This document shows, piece by piece, positions 10,215 through 17,689 of a stretch of 27,283 nt of DNA. Position 1 is the first letter of the stretch. Each line of letters opens with the position of its first letter. The notes under the pieces are model-generated. The model had not been told where the DNA came from, searched no databases, and saw only the letters and a program-made list of their open reading frames with translations. The DNA is taken from assembly GCA_036244855.1 (NCBI GenBank), contig BQKZ01005190.1:12736-40018 (forward strand), read 5' to 3'. The DNA is from Temnopleurus reevesii (taxonomy: Eukaryota > Echinodermata > Echinoidea > Temnopleuroida > Temnopleuridae). The position numbers and the translations under genes were made by a program.

Positions 10215-12304
10215 GTGATGATGATGGTAATAATGGTGCTCATGATGATGGTAATAATGGTGATAATGATAATGGCAATGATGATGCTGGTGATACTAAT
10301 GGTAATGATGATGCTGATGATGTGGACGGGAATAATGGTGATGGTGACGATGACGGCCGCGATGATGCTGATGATGATGATGATGATGATGAAGAGGATT
10401 ATGATGAGGATGTTGATGATTGTAATTAGATAATATACAATTTCTAGCAATAACTTCCAACAAGCTGTTTCTTTGGAATCGATGCAACAATATCCTAACA
10501 GGTATCAACAATTACTATACCTTTAGTTGTAGAATAAACAAGAGACAAAGTATTTTCTCTCCATAGCTGCCGGATATCTGCATCTGCATATCCCCCATAC
10601 AGGTTTACTACTTTCTCTCCATTATGGTAAACTGCAAAACCTGAACCACTCTTTCTTGTTTCTGGCCCTTTCTCAAAATTTCTCCTGAAGTTAGACAAAG
10701 ACAACAAACATTATTGACATATTTGTTTGTTTAAAAACATATCTATAAAACAATATTTAAGAATAATAATAATTATATAATATTGGATGCCAATGAATGG
10801 AATACCAAGGAATATTGCACGAGTTAGGGCAATATTCCAGGTATTTCATGAAATAAAGTCATCCAATATAATTATTATTATCTTTACATTGGCCGTTGAC
10901 TTACCGGTATTATTGTAGAAGTACCAGAACGCTGATCACTGCTTTGCGCATGCGTGAAATTGAAGCCGTGCAACATGGCCTAATGTTGCACGGCTTAAAA
11001 CTCTCATATAGATAATAATAAACTATAATGACATTCATATAATGCTAAATCTACTCTGTGGAGTGCTCAAGTCTCAAGGCACTTTCAAGAAGATTAAGAA
11101 GAGAAAAGAAAAGTTTTTACAAAAAAGTCTATAAAAAAGAGCTGTACCAGGACTATCATTCATACTTACATAGAATTTAATATTATCATGTCAAGTTTTT
11201 CATATATGTACCGCAAAAACAGTTCATTTTAGGTTTATCAGAGGTCTAATTGTTCATTGACCTACACAACAAGGTTTGCCGAGTCCTGGGTTTCTCGAGA
11301 CATAACTATTGTTCAGCTCCGAAAGAGATCAAAGAGCTGTCCTACCAAATACTAGTACGACCAAAGCTTGGAGTACGCCTCCCTAGCATGGGACCCCCAC
11401 TTGAAAAAGGACACCCAGAAAATTGAAATGATACAGAGAAAAGGAAAGCGGCCAGATTCTGCACGAGGGACTACAGATAAACTAGTAGTGTCTTAAACAT
11501 GTGTACTCCAGCTGAGATGGGACTCTCTAGAAGATAGGAGGAAACACGCCAGGCTATCTCTAATGTTCCAAGCTACTCGAGGTCTTGTTGCCATCAAATC
11601 GTATATCTTCACCCAACTCACTGCACGTTAAACAAGAGGGAACACCCATAAGTTCCAACGTCAACTCATCAAACGCGTCGTCCACAGCTTTAGCTACTTC
11701 CCACGCACAATCCAGGATTGGAACAATTTAACCATCGTTACCTCAACAATCAATTCCTCGGACTCTTTTAAATAAAAATTAAAGAATAAAAATTCCCAGT
11801 AAATAGCATCCGTCTTGCTAGGCGCTCTAACCATAATAAACTCAAGAAGTTGGCGGAGTACAGCTAGTCTGCATATGCCGACTCAACCAAGACAAGACAA
11901 GACAAAACAATGCACATCCCAATGTTTTATCAATTGAAGCATCAAGAATCTAGAAATTCTGAGAACTCAGTCTATCAATTAAACTTGCAATCTACTCAAC
12001 GATGATCTTTAATGAAAGTTAGGCCTGTCCCCCATCCGCAAGTAAATGCTTTCAATTACTTTACACCATCTTTGCACAACAAATTGGAATACTGATAATA
12101 CAATTTCAATTTGCATCATATTTTTTAGTGTCTGGGACTGGGCTAACTATTATAAACTAATGCTCACCTGAACGCCTCTTCAACACCTTCAAAACCTGGT
12201 TTAACATATCCTCCTACATGAACCGGTAGTCTCCACTGACGCAGTTTGGGTAAATACCTCACCGCTAGAGCTGTCGATGCTATTAAAGCGAGATTTTCAT
12301 ACAT
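1067..12304 (-). CDS. Serine beta-lactamase-like protein gene (7 exons, 3' end missing)
   Basis: The coding join is complement of 12168-12304, 10521-10684, 8285-8421, 7120-7345, 4235-4425, 1610-1696 and 1067-1231. All junctions have GT/AG and phases agree, giving 369 residues. The product matches the beta-lactamase (class C/esterase) family found in animals as LACTB-like or beta-lactamase domain-containing proteins. Visible landmarks are the nucleophile motif S97-T-T-K100, an HKAGLP turn at residues 145-150, a YGYH segment at 184-187 that sits where the YxN catalytic tyrosine motif is expected, and an SANGFGTAEALAK stretch in exon 6. Known relatives are serine hydrolases or peptidase-like proteins; the animal substrates are largely undefined, so no reaction is claimed. 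The N-terminus has a short hydrophobic stretch (LALIASTALAV) that could be a weak anchor or targeting segment. The C-terminal lactamase motif region (HxG/KTG equivalent) is not in the window, so at least one more exon lies left of base 1. The introns are full of repeats. Confidence 0.85.
1529..1590. repeat. CAT/ATG trinucleotide microsatellite in intron 6
   Basis: A run of about 18 CAT units lies next to the donor of exon 6 (intron 1232-1609). Nothing else is recognisable in that intron. Confidence 0.9.
1610..1696 (-). CDS. Beta-lactamase-like gene, exon 6
   Basis: This is an 87-nt phase-0 exon encoding FFGTQNNPEYRAVEIASANG and FGTAEALAK. The NPEYR...SANGFGTA block is conserved in class C-like family members. 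The acceptor is taken at 1697 (AAACAG, with a good pyrimidine tract). An alternative in-frame acceptor 15 nt further in would drop FFGTQ. The donor is AAAG|GTAATG, next to a long CAT repeat. Confidence 0.8.
1780..2030. repeat. Pyrimidine-rich low-complexity tract
   Basis: The plus strand is dominated by C and T (TCTCTC, CTTTCTT patterns), and again at about 2440-3000. Open frames across these tracts are hydrophobic and low in complexity and have no family signature. This is part of intron 5 of the lactamase-like gene. Confidence 0.6.
2098..2296. mobile_element. MITE with CTGTATAAGC ends
   Basis: CTGTATAAGC at 2098-2107 and GCTTATACAG at 2287-2296 are perfect inverted ends, flanked by TA at 2096-2097 and 2297-2298. 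The interior has several TTTCGC/GCGAAA words. It is 199 bp, with no coding capacity. Confidence 0.8.
2299..3376. other. Intron 5 sequence, no gene seen
   Basis: AT-rich and pyrimidine-rich intronic DNA between two MITEs. I find no exon signature, RNA gene or conserved domain on either strand. Confidence 0.5.
3377..3557. mobile_element. Second, diverged CTGTATAAGC-type MITE
   Basis: It begins CTGTATAAGTC and ends GCTTATACAA, with TA at 3375-3376 and 3558-3559. It also carries GCGAAATTTGCGAAAATAAG near the right end, like the element at 2098-2296. It is 181 bp and more diverged. Confidence 0.65.
3800..4100 (-). mobile_element. tRNA-derived SINE, near full length
   Basis: Read on the minus strand it starts with a tRNA-like head: box A TGGTGTAGTGG (4078-4088) and box B GTTCGAATC (4035-4043). 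These are the two internal RNA polymerase III promoter elements. The body (GTTAATTTCC, CACTCAACCCAGG, GGTACCGGCAGG) follows, with a 3' tail ending in ATT repeats at 3806-3826. It is not a functional tRNA gene because the cloverleaf is lost. It lies in intron 5. Confidence 0.85.
4101..4192. repeat. ATT/ATC trinucleotide microsatellite
   Basis: ATTATT and ATC units lie immediately upstream of the SINE head, close to the donor of exon 5. Homopolymeric open frames here are artefacts. Confidence 0.9.
4235..4425 (-). CDS. Beta-lactamase-like gene, exon 5
   Basis: The acceptor is ATACAG|GCATAG and the donor AAGTAT|GTGAGT. The 191-nt exon enters in phase 1 and leaves in phase 0. It encodes IDFFIGLPLEENHRTAKLI and a helical region ending GDLKY. 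The first residues complete the PFG-IDFFIGLP motif split with exon 4, a conserved block in the family. Confidence 0.83.
4457..4520. repeat. AAT trinucleotide microsatellite
   Basis: About 20 AAT units lie at the left edge of the putative MITE that begins at 4523. Confidence 0.9.
4523..5031. mobile_element. Putative MITE with TATCTGCGGAA ends
   Basis: TATCTGCGGAAAAAGG at the left and CCTTATTCCGCAGATA at the right form imperfect inverted ends. The CCGCAG word recurs internally at about 4763. It is flanked on both sides by AAT microsatellite, which hides the target duplication. The superfamily is unknown. Confidence 0.5.
5032..5148. repeat. AAT/AAC trinucleotide microsatellite
   Basis: Interrupted AAT, AAC and AAG units. 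It is followed by about 500 bp of intron with no recognisable content. Confidence 0.85.
5640..6360. repeat. Old tandem duplication in intron 4
   Basis: The stretch around 5655-5880 recurs around 6108-6360 with a step of about 450 bp. Shared words are GCTCAAGT, GGACGT, ATAATTTAT, AAATTGCCCA, GCTTACGAG, GATAATGCATC and TCTATTGA. By eye they are roughly three-quarters identical with indels. No coding content was found. Confidence 0.6.
6564..6592. repeat. AATTC pentanucleotide repeat
   Basis: Five or six ATTCA units end in a GGTTTATTAAAATC segment. It may be the tail of a retroposon, but no body is recognisable. The flanks 6360-6900 show nothing further. Confidence 0.6.
6911..7074 (-). repeat. 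Partial tandem duplicate of exon 4 and its donor
   Basis: Bases 6911-7062 repeat 7087-7238 with a 176-bp step. The duplicate keeps an open frame for about 45 codons of the exon and an identical GTGAGT donor. In the shared part there are four synonymous differences and one replacement (V to F), with more change at its 5' end. Just upstream on the minus strand, at about 7074, a GATCAG|GAG acceptor-like site opens the same frame in phase 0. It could be an exon remnant, an alternative exon or a haplotype-merging artefact. Including it after exon 4, which ends in phase 1, would break the frame. Confidence 0.75.
7120..7345 (-). CDS. Beta-lactamase-like gene, exon 4 (YGYH motif)
   Basis: The acceptor is CCCCCAG|GCAGGC and the donor TTTTG|GTGAGT. 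The 226-nt exon enters in phase 0 and leaves in phase 1. It encodes AGLPFSPEPF, the WEPGTAYGYHAVSIG segment carrying the likely catalytic tyrosine, and LGRYFDEEVAKPF. The 3' half of this exon, its donor and the start of the intron are repeated immediately downstream at 6911-7062. Confidence 0.85.
7402..7520 (+). mobile_element. SINE 3' fragment
   Basis: AGCTGCACTGCTAAAGCCAG, the AGAGCGCTTAGGGAATTCTT block, and GAGTTGATAAGCGCTACATA followed by ATTATT match the 3' half of the tRNA-derived SINE. The head is absent. The tail matches the LINE tail at 25945-26020. Confidence 0.7.
7838..8012. mobile_element. TA-flanked Tigger-like MITE
   Basis: The left end is CAGTCCAACCTTGTTATAA and the right end TCGTTACAACGAGATTTGACTG. 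Together with several internal TATAACGAG/TATAACAAG words these typify Tigger-like non-autonomous elements. The left flank is TA (7836-7837); the right has CA, one change from TA. It is 175 bp, in intron 3. Confidence 0.75.
8076..8221 (-). mobile_element. 5'-truncated tRNA-SINE with intact target duplication
   Basis: It is flanked by identical 14-bp copies of ACAAATAAATACAT at 8062-8075 and 8222-8235. On the minus strand it starts inside box A (CTAGTGGTAAGAC), has a box B-like GGTTTGATTCC, and ends in an AT-rich tail. A second copy with an intact head is at 17514-17664. The TSD length fits LINE-driven retroposition. Confidence 0.85.
8285..8421 (-). CDS. Beta-lactamase-like gene, exon 3
   Basis: The acceptor is TTTACAG|TTATTGG and the donor CATAAG|GTCTCG. 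The 137-nt exon enters in phase 1 and leaves in phase 0. It encodes the helix after the nucleophile and the conserved block LLDYEKPVADYWPEFAAKGK followed by ITVQQLMEHK, which runs straight into exon 4's AGLP. That combination is a family hallmark. Confidence 0.85.
8729..9855. repeat. Tandem array of 76-bp TTAA-bounded piggyBac-like MITE units
   Basis: Fourteen 76-bp units (GGG anchors from 8785 to 9849, every 76 bp) follow one 59-bp short unit. Each unit is TTAA + CCCTTTGACTACTG ... CAGTAGTCAATGGG. The ends form a 13/14 inverted repeat, and neighbours share a single TTAA. The whole array starts with TTAA (8729-8732) and ends with TTAA (9852-9855). TTAA targets and CCC...GGG termini are the signature of piggyBac transposons, so I read each unit as a miniature element. 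Units 1-3 have private changes and one boundary is TCAA (8940-8943); units further right look almost identical. It lies in intron 2. Confidence 0.9.
9985..10427. repeat. Long interrupted GAT trinucleotide repeat in intron 2
   Basis: About 440 bp of GAT units are interrupted by GGT, AAT, GCT and GAC units. The plus strand can be read as poly-Asp or poly-Met and the minus strand as poly-Ile, all open for 140 codons or more simply because of composition. The tract lies inside the intron between exons 2 and 3 of the lactamase-like gene, so it is not coding. Confidence 0.9.
10521..10684 (-). CDS. Beta-lactamase-like gene, exon 2 (catalytic SxxK)
   Basis: The acceptor is CTTCAG|GAG and the donor AAAG|GTATAG. 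The 164-nt exon enters in phase 2 and leaves in phase 1. It encodes the first strands of the domain (GSGFAVYHNGEKVVNLYGGYA) and ends with the nucleophile motif STTK, whose serine and lysine are the catalytic pair in this family. The motif sits directly on the splice junction. Confidence 0.85.
10761..11020. mobile_element. Foldback/hairpin element, copy 1
   Basis: The left part (10761-10882) is a long hairpin: ATTGGATGCCAATGAATGGA... pairs with ...TTTCATGAAATAAAGTCATCCAAT, arms of about 55 nt around a short loop. A second, perfect hairpin follows with 14-nt arms at 10963-10976 and 10983-10996 and loop GGCCTA. The same two-hairpin structure recurs at 14951-15215. It is non-coding and lies in intron 1. 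Confidence 0.8.
11255..11773 (+). pseudogene. Non-LTR retrotransposon RT C-terminal fragment (dead)
   Basis: Translation in shifting frames gives the conserved C-terminal part of a jockey/CR1-type reverse transcriptase ORF: KEIKELSYQILVRPKL, EYASLAWDPH, KIEMIQRK, RWDSLEDRRKHARLSLMFQ and FPRTIQDWNNL. At least one single-base insertion breaks the frame after RPKL (about 11372). There are also in-frame stops, including one after the LTAR-like segment, so the copy is inactive. The 3' flank runs to an AAGAC repeat at 11888-11907. It lies in intron 1. Confidence 0.8.
11888..11910 (+). repeat. AAGAC pentanucleotide tail
   Basis: Four or five CAAGA units form the probable 3' end of the dead retrotransposon. 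The rest of intron 1 up to 12167 shows nothing recognisable. Confidence 0.6.
12168..12304 (-). CDS. Beta-lactamase-like gene, exon 1 (start codon)
   Basis: The ATG is at 12304-12302, with 45 codons plus 2 nt, ending at a CAG|GTGAGC donor. It encodes a short hydrophobic N-terminus followed by a basic segment and the conserved lead-in to the domain (VHVGGYVKPGFEGVEEAF). This start was chosen because it opens the frame that joins in phase to exon 2. An additional upstream non-coding exon cannot be excluded. Confidence 0.75.
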
Positions 12305-12559
12305 TTTGTATCGTTGAAATAACACATTTGCTTTGTTTACATTACATTTCCGACGGTGTACATTTCTGCTTGGGAATAGACTGCATTCCAGACAACTGAA
12401 ATTAAATGTTGTATTGAAGGTAAAATTCCCCGAATGCCAATTGGTTTTCTTGCAAATTGTCTCCTATTCTTGAAAGTAACTTTGAATTTCCAAGAATCTT
12501 CCTAATTATTGATTCTACAGTATTCTGTCTGTCTATATTGTTTTCTCCCTTCTTAGGCC

Positions 12560-12591
12560 GGGGAGGGGCGTGGCACTGAGTCACACCCCTC
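12560..12591. promoter_or_regulatory. Candidate KLF/Sp - AP-1 - CACCC cluster
   Basis: GGGGCGTGGC (12565-12574) is an Sp/KLF-type GC box, TGAGTCA (12577-12583) is an exact AP-1 consensus, and CACACCCCTC (12582-12591) is a CACCC-type site. GAGGGGCGTG and CACACCCCTC also form a near-perfect inverted repeat around the AP-1 site. It sits about 260 bp upstream of the lactamase-like start codon. Function is inferred from motif and position only. Confidence 0.35.
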
Positions 12592-12833
12592 TCTAGTTTT
12601 TATTCTCTCATCTCCTTTTTTTGTGGGGGGTAGGAGTGGATTTGAGGGTGGGTACATGGAAAGATAGGTAATGTCTATATTTCTGCAATTTGTTTGTGTG
12701 TGTTTTTTTTATTATTATTGACTTCCATCTTACTTTTATTACAATTCTTTGAAAGCCATGTTTTTTTTTAATCTAAGAAAGAGGTAGGTATGAATAATCA
12801 AGATGCCCCTCCCTGTCGTCTCTGATATGAATA

Positions 12834-12967
12834 CAGTCAACCTTGCCGAACTTGGCATCACATTTATTGGAAGTAGTCCCTTCTCTTTGTAAATTGATTT
12901 TGGCCCCTCGAAAGTCGAAATTTCTCTTGAAGATATAGATTCCAATGTATTTAGGCAAGGTGAACTG
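12834..12967. mobile_element. Degraded CAGT-ended MITE
   Basis: CAGTCAACCTTGCCGA at the left and TAGGCAAGGTGAACTG at the right form an imperfect inverted repeat of about 16 bp. TA precedes the left end. It resembles the other CAGT-ended elements in the window but is diverged and lacks a clear right TA. Confidence 0.5.
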
Positions 12968-13089
12968 GTGAGTGTAAGTTGGAGGCCCAAATGTGAATAT
13001 TCTCATATTCTCTACTGGCAGATGAAGGTAACAGAGAGGCCCCTATATGCATGACATCAATGGAATTGCCCCCACCCCCACCCCCCACC

Positions 13090-13516
13090 NNNNNNNNNNN
13101 NNNNNNNNNNNNNNNNNNNNNNNNNNNNNNNNNNNNNNNNNNNNNNNNNNNNNNNNNNNNNNNNNNNNNNNNNNNNNNNNNNNNNNNNNNNNNNNNNNNN
13201 NNNNNNNNNNNNNNNNNNNNNNNNNNNNNNNNNNNNNNNNNNNNNNNNNNNNNNNNNNNNNNNNNNNNNNNNNNNNNNNNNNNNNNNNNNNNNNNNNNNN
13301 NNNNNNNNNNNNNNNNNNNNNNNNNNNNNNNNNNNNNNNNNNNNNNNNNNNNNNNNNNNNNNNNNNNNNNNNNNNNNNNNNNNNNNNNNNNNNNNNNNNN
13401 NNNNNNNNNNNNNNNNNNNNNNNNNNNNNNNNNNNNNNNNNNNNNNNNNNNNNNNNNNNNNNNNNNNNNNNNNNNNNNNNNNNNNNNNNNNNNNNNNNNN
13501 NNNNNNNNNNNNNNNN
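13090..13516. other. Assembly gap (Ns)
   Basis: There are 427 undetermined bases, bordered by a C-rich tract (13069-13089) on the left and 12 Gs (13518-13529) on the right. Open frames drawn across it have no meaning. Confidence 0.99.
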
Positions 13517-14204
13517 AGGGGGGGGGGGGCCTTAGGGAAAATTAATGAAAAATGGGAGCAAGCTCTGTATACAGACAACAAACATATCTGACAATGCAGG
13601 TACACACAAATGCATTACTACATACACACATACACTCCCACCATGTACACTCAATATCCAGCACTGGCACACATATAAATTCATTCTATATTCCATATAT
13701 TCCATATTCCACACAAACACATATCTACCATCTATAGGATACCAGCATCATTCAACAGAAAATAAACAAAAGAAACATTTTTCACCTTTTTAGTTCTCTT
13801 ACAAGTATAATTTATATGGATTTATTCTTATTTAACTGTCGCATTGATTTTTCAAAATCAAAGTAATACAAAAATCTCCATTTCCAAATACAAATACATC
13901 CAATGAACAAATACATGAATATGCTAAATGCAAAAATAAGTGTAATTGTTCAGTAAATACATAATAGGCTTACATAAGCTTTGATATTGCTTACACAAGA
14001 AGATACAATGTGTTTGGGAATTAGGAAAAATGGAACATATTCAAAATAAGATTGTCGCTAGAAAACATGATTTGTGCTTGTGGAACAGACATCTTTATTG
14101 AAGCCAATACTGAGAAAACCTGTTTAGCTTTAAAAGGATAACAATGTCAGTATAAACCTGATTTATGCACAATTCATTGAAATTAATAGGGTAACATGCT
14201 CATA

Positions 14205-14313
14205 CAGTCAAACCAGTCAATAGTGGCCACCCTAGGAAAAGAGAAAGAGTGGCCACTGTTACAGTAGACAGATGGCTTCTATATATAGGTGGCCACTAGG
14301 ACAGGTTTGACTG
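14205..14313. mobile_element. TA-flanked MITE with CAGTCAAACC ends
   Basis: CAGTCAAACC at the left and GGTTTGACTG at the right are perfect inverted ends with TA on both sides (14203-14204, 14314-14315). GTGGCCAC words lie inside. It is 109 bp and absent from duplication copy 2. Confidence 0.8.
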
Positions 14314-14639
14314 TATCTTCCACAGACAACATAACACAATATTGTCATAAATCCTGGTGTGAGACATTCTTTAAATGAGCGATTTCTTCTTCGTGCAATA
14401 TTCAAATTCAAACTTTTTCCAAATCAGCTGTTCAGTGACAGTAGTGCTAAAGCCAGGGTAATAATACTAAGCATTCACATCGCTAGGCAAAGAGGTCATA
14501 CAAATCCATTTTTAAAATACATATGAGGGCCCATTTGCACTAGAAGCACAGATACTAGACTTTGAGACTTTGGTCAAGAATGAATAATAATTATTCCAGC
14601 TATATCGCACAGTAACACCCTAAACTTGACTGCACTTAA

Positions 14640-14875
14640 TAATATGTGCCGTATTTTTACCTTGGCTATACCCGAGTTAACACAATATATCAGAATAGGG
14701 GTGCTATAAGAATTAAAGGGATTTCTTCCCGCCAGGTACCAATTTACACTGAGATTGAGTGAAGCACAGCAATGATGATTATATTTGCTAGAGAAAATGG
14801 ACACCAAGAGTTGGATATCAATATGCGACTCTCTCATTGAAACAAGAGTCAGAACCACTTCATCATAGAAAGACT
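14640..14875 (-). mobile_element. Diverged SINE copy
   Basis: On the minus strand it has GAAGTGGTTCTGACTCTTG, a body resembling CACTCAATCTCAGTGTAAAT, and GGTACCTGGCGGGAAG, matching the SINE at 3800-4100 in order but heavily mutated. A further tail-like piece (TGCTAAAGCCAGGGTAATAA) lies at about 14449. Confidence 0.55.
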
Positions 14876-14950
14876 AGTCATTTTGCGATCCAAATTCCGA
14901 CCCTTTATAAGGAAACGATAAATCATATGTTTGGAGCCGGAAGGACTTTA

Positions 14951-15215
14951 TTATAATTATATCATATTGGATGGCAATGAATGGAATACCAGGGAATATT
15001 GTACGAGTTAGGGCAATATTGCACGAATCGAAGATGAGTGCAATATTGGCCCTAACGAGTGCAATATTCCCGGTATTTCATGAAATGAAGCCATCCAATA
15101 TAATTATTATTATCTTTACATATACCAGAAGGCTGGTCACTGCTTTGCGCAAGCGTAAAATTGAAGCCGTACAATATGGCTTAATATTGTACGGCTTAAA
15201 GCTCTCATATAGATA
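14951..15215. mobile_element. Foldback/hairpin element, copy 2
   Basis: Same layout as 10761-11020. The large hairpin (14951-15113) has arms of roughly 70 nt around a loop near 15026-15040. The small perfect hairpin has 14-nt arms at 15164-15177 and 15184-15197 with loop GGCTTA. Relative to copy 1 the small hairpin has two base changes, each matched by the complementary change in the other arm. Confidence 0.85.
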
Positions 15216-16969
15216 ATAATTATTATTAATTCATCAATTTTTTGGGGTGAAGGGGTATGGAGTGAGTGAAGATAGCACGTTTGTCTGTTCATAATGATAC
15301 ACATGAAGTTACAGGATTATATATCTAGCTATATATTCATTAAAACCAAATGATGTTTAATATGTCTGTGCACATCAAAGTCTTTGAACACAATCATCCC
15401 GGAATAGCCAAAATGAGTTTATTCCCTTGTACGATAGCTCCAAACAGACAAAGTTAAATATGAAACTGCAGGGCTAATTTTATTTCTAATATTATTGCTT
15501 TGCCAACATGAACCTAACCTCCCTTTTCAGAAAATGGTCACTGTTTTAATCTACCCTCACAAGGAAGTGTTATGACATATCTCTTATACAACAAGGAACC
15601 ACAAAGAATGATACATCTAAATCCCCAATGTGCTTTCACTTGTCATCATTGGAGTTGTGAAACTAGTTTCATATCTCCAAGTCAATGATTTATGACGAGA
15701 AATTGAAAGCCTATCATATTTTATTGAGTCTTTTCTGTATTTTATGTGTCTGGTCGTATCTGTATACAATGACAAATTATTTTTTACCATACACCTGTGC
15801 CAATGTTCTGAAAATTATACTATCTTCTTTGTGAAGGAAAATGATATCATCTGTCAAAACAAGTGCTAATTGAGTCCAATACGTATTTCTCAATGATTCC
15901 TGCACGTAAGGCTGTTTAATCTTCAAATAAGTATGACCAGCATCACACAAACATTGTCCAATGACGAGTCATAATTTCAACTAATTATGACAATAACTGA
16001 CAGTTTTCAAACTTTGGGCCCAGGGTAGTCTGGACAAGATTTAGCTATACTTCTTGCTCTTATTTTGTATTATTTATCAGTGTGATCAATCCATATCTCC
16101 CTATTAATGATAACACACTGATTTATGTATAAAAAAAATAGCAAAGAGAGATTAGCTTTAATTACTTTATCTGAAGTCATCCCTGTTTTCAAAGTCACCA
16201 CAGTTCAAATATTTCTCTGTTATACAGTTAAGAAATCCAGTGTCAGATTTCTGTACCAATTGTGCTTGGTTATATTGTCATATTTTTACTGTTATATCAT
16301 TCATTATCCCCATGGCTACAAAAACCAAGCACTAATTCCCGTCGGAATAGAGACTAACAGATTATTCTTATTTTTAAACAATAATAAAGCTGCTGCTCTT
16401 ATCTTTGGAATTTCAATCACTTCGAAATAAAAATATTGAATTGGCAAAGTGCATTGAAATTGTTCATTGCTCATTTGAAAGAGTATTTTTGCACATGCAG
16501 ACAATTTTTGAAAGAGAAAATTTGCATAATACAGACATGTGACCAACAAATATAAATATTTGCATATATGAACTTTACAGTAGACATTTTACAGGCTACA
16601 CATATANACCTCAACTTTCTTTCTGTGCTGTTACACAAAATTGGTAAATGACAGTACAATTATAAATAAACATGTGAAATGTGACCCAAATATACATTTG
16701 AGAATCTCTTTGGCTTCTCATTGCCTTTTCATTTTTCTAACAAATTGTGTTAAAAAAAATAAGAAACTTTTTCTGACCGAACAACTCTTTTTCCCCATTA
16801 GAGGGCATTCAAACAATTTTTTTTTAGGAGGAGGCCCTCAGAGCAAATATAAACGGAATCAAGCTCTTTATACAGACAACAAACATATCTGGCCACAAAT
16901 GCATTACCACATGCACACATACTTGTACACTCCCACAATGCACACTCACAATCCAGCACTGACACAAAC

Positions 16970-16993
16970 ACACACACACACACACACACACAT
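16970..16993. repeat. CA dinucleotide microsatellite
   Basis: About 12 CA units occur in duplication copy 2. The equivalent part of copy 1 has only scattered ACACAC. Confidence 0.9.
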
Positions 16994-17513
16994 ATGCAAA
17001 TTCATTCTATCCAAAAACATATTCCACACAAAAACATATCTACCATCTTTAGGATACCAACATCATTCAACAGAAGATAAACATAAGAAAATGTACATTT
17101 TTCCACTTTTTAGTTCTCTTACAAGTATAATTTATATGAATTTAAATGTCGCCAGCATTGATTTTTTAAAATCAAAGTAATACAAAAATCTCCATTTCCA
17201 AATACAAATACATCCAATGAACAAATAAATGAATATGTTAAATGCAAAAATAAGTGTAATTGTTCAGTAAATACATAATAGGCTTACATAAGCTTTGATA
17301 TTGCTTACACAAGAAAATACAATGTGGTTGGGAATTAGGAAAAATGGAACATACATATTCACAATAAGATTGTTTCTAGAAAACATGATTTGTGCTTGTG
17401 GAACAGACATTTTTATCCAAGCCAATACTGAGAAAACATTTTACCATAAGAAGGATAACAATGTTGTTCATTGTTATAATAAACCTAATTCATTCGCAAT
17501 ATACCTCACATCG

Positions 17514-17664
17514 AAATAATTCTTGCCTTATCCCAACATGCATATACACTGATTGACAGTGCTTTACCGAGAAGCTGTGAAAAAAATCACAGGCATTCTC
17601 GGGTAGGAATCAAACCCACGATCTCCTGATGACTAGACAGGTGTCTTACCACTAGACCACCGAG
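17514..17664 (-). mobile_element. tRNA-derived SINE with intact promoter head
   Basis: On the minus strand it begins GCTCGGTGGTCTAGTGGTAA, containing box A TGGTCTAGTGG, then a box B-like GGTTTGATTCC. It matches the truncated copy at 8076-8221 almost throughout. The flanking target duplication is not obvious. It is not a tRNA gene: no cloverleaf 3' half follows. Confidence 0.8.
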
Positions 17665-17689
17665 CAGTTTGCAAGCACATACCCTAGAC

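Larger units (their letters stand above)
13517..16606. repeat. Segmental tandem duplication, copy 1
   Basis: Bases 13545-14160 match 16840-17510 and 15290-16606 match 18000-19240, in the same order and orientation. The middle parts differ because each copy carries different transposon insertions (14200-15220 here). The copy is bordered by the gap on the left and by a single N at 16607 on the right. No exon signature was found. Confidence 0.8.

Noticed and set aside
9974..10450. Long open frames of poly-Asp, poly-Met (plus) and poly-Ile (minus)
   Set aside because: They arise from the GAT repeat, are open in several frames at once, and lie inside an intron.
10761..11020. Helitron ending in a hairpin
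   Set aside because: A subterminal hairpin is present, but I do not see the CTRR end or a TC start, so I only call it a foldback element.
12739..13006. Two overlapping 77-83 codon minus-strand frames
   Set aside because: They overlap a degraded MITE and show no family signature.
13047..13605. Open frames of 160-180 codons
   Set aside because: They are made almost entirely of Ns from the assembly gap.
16641..17180. 179-codon plus-strand frame
   Set aside because: It spans a CA microsatellite, and the frame is not preserved in the other copy of the segmental duplication.
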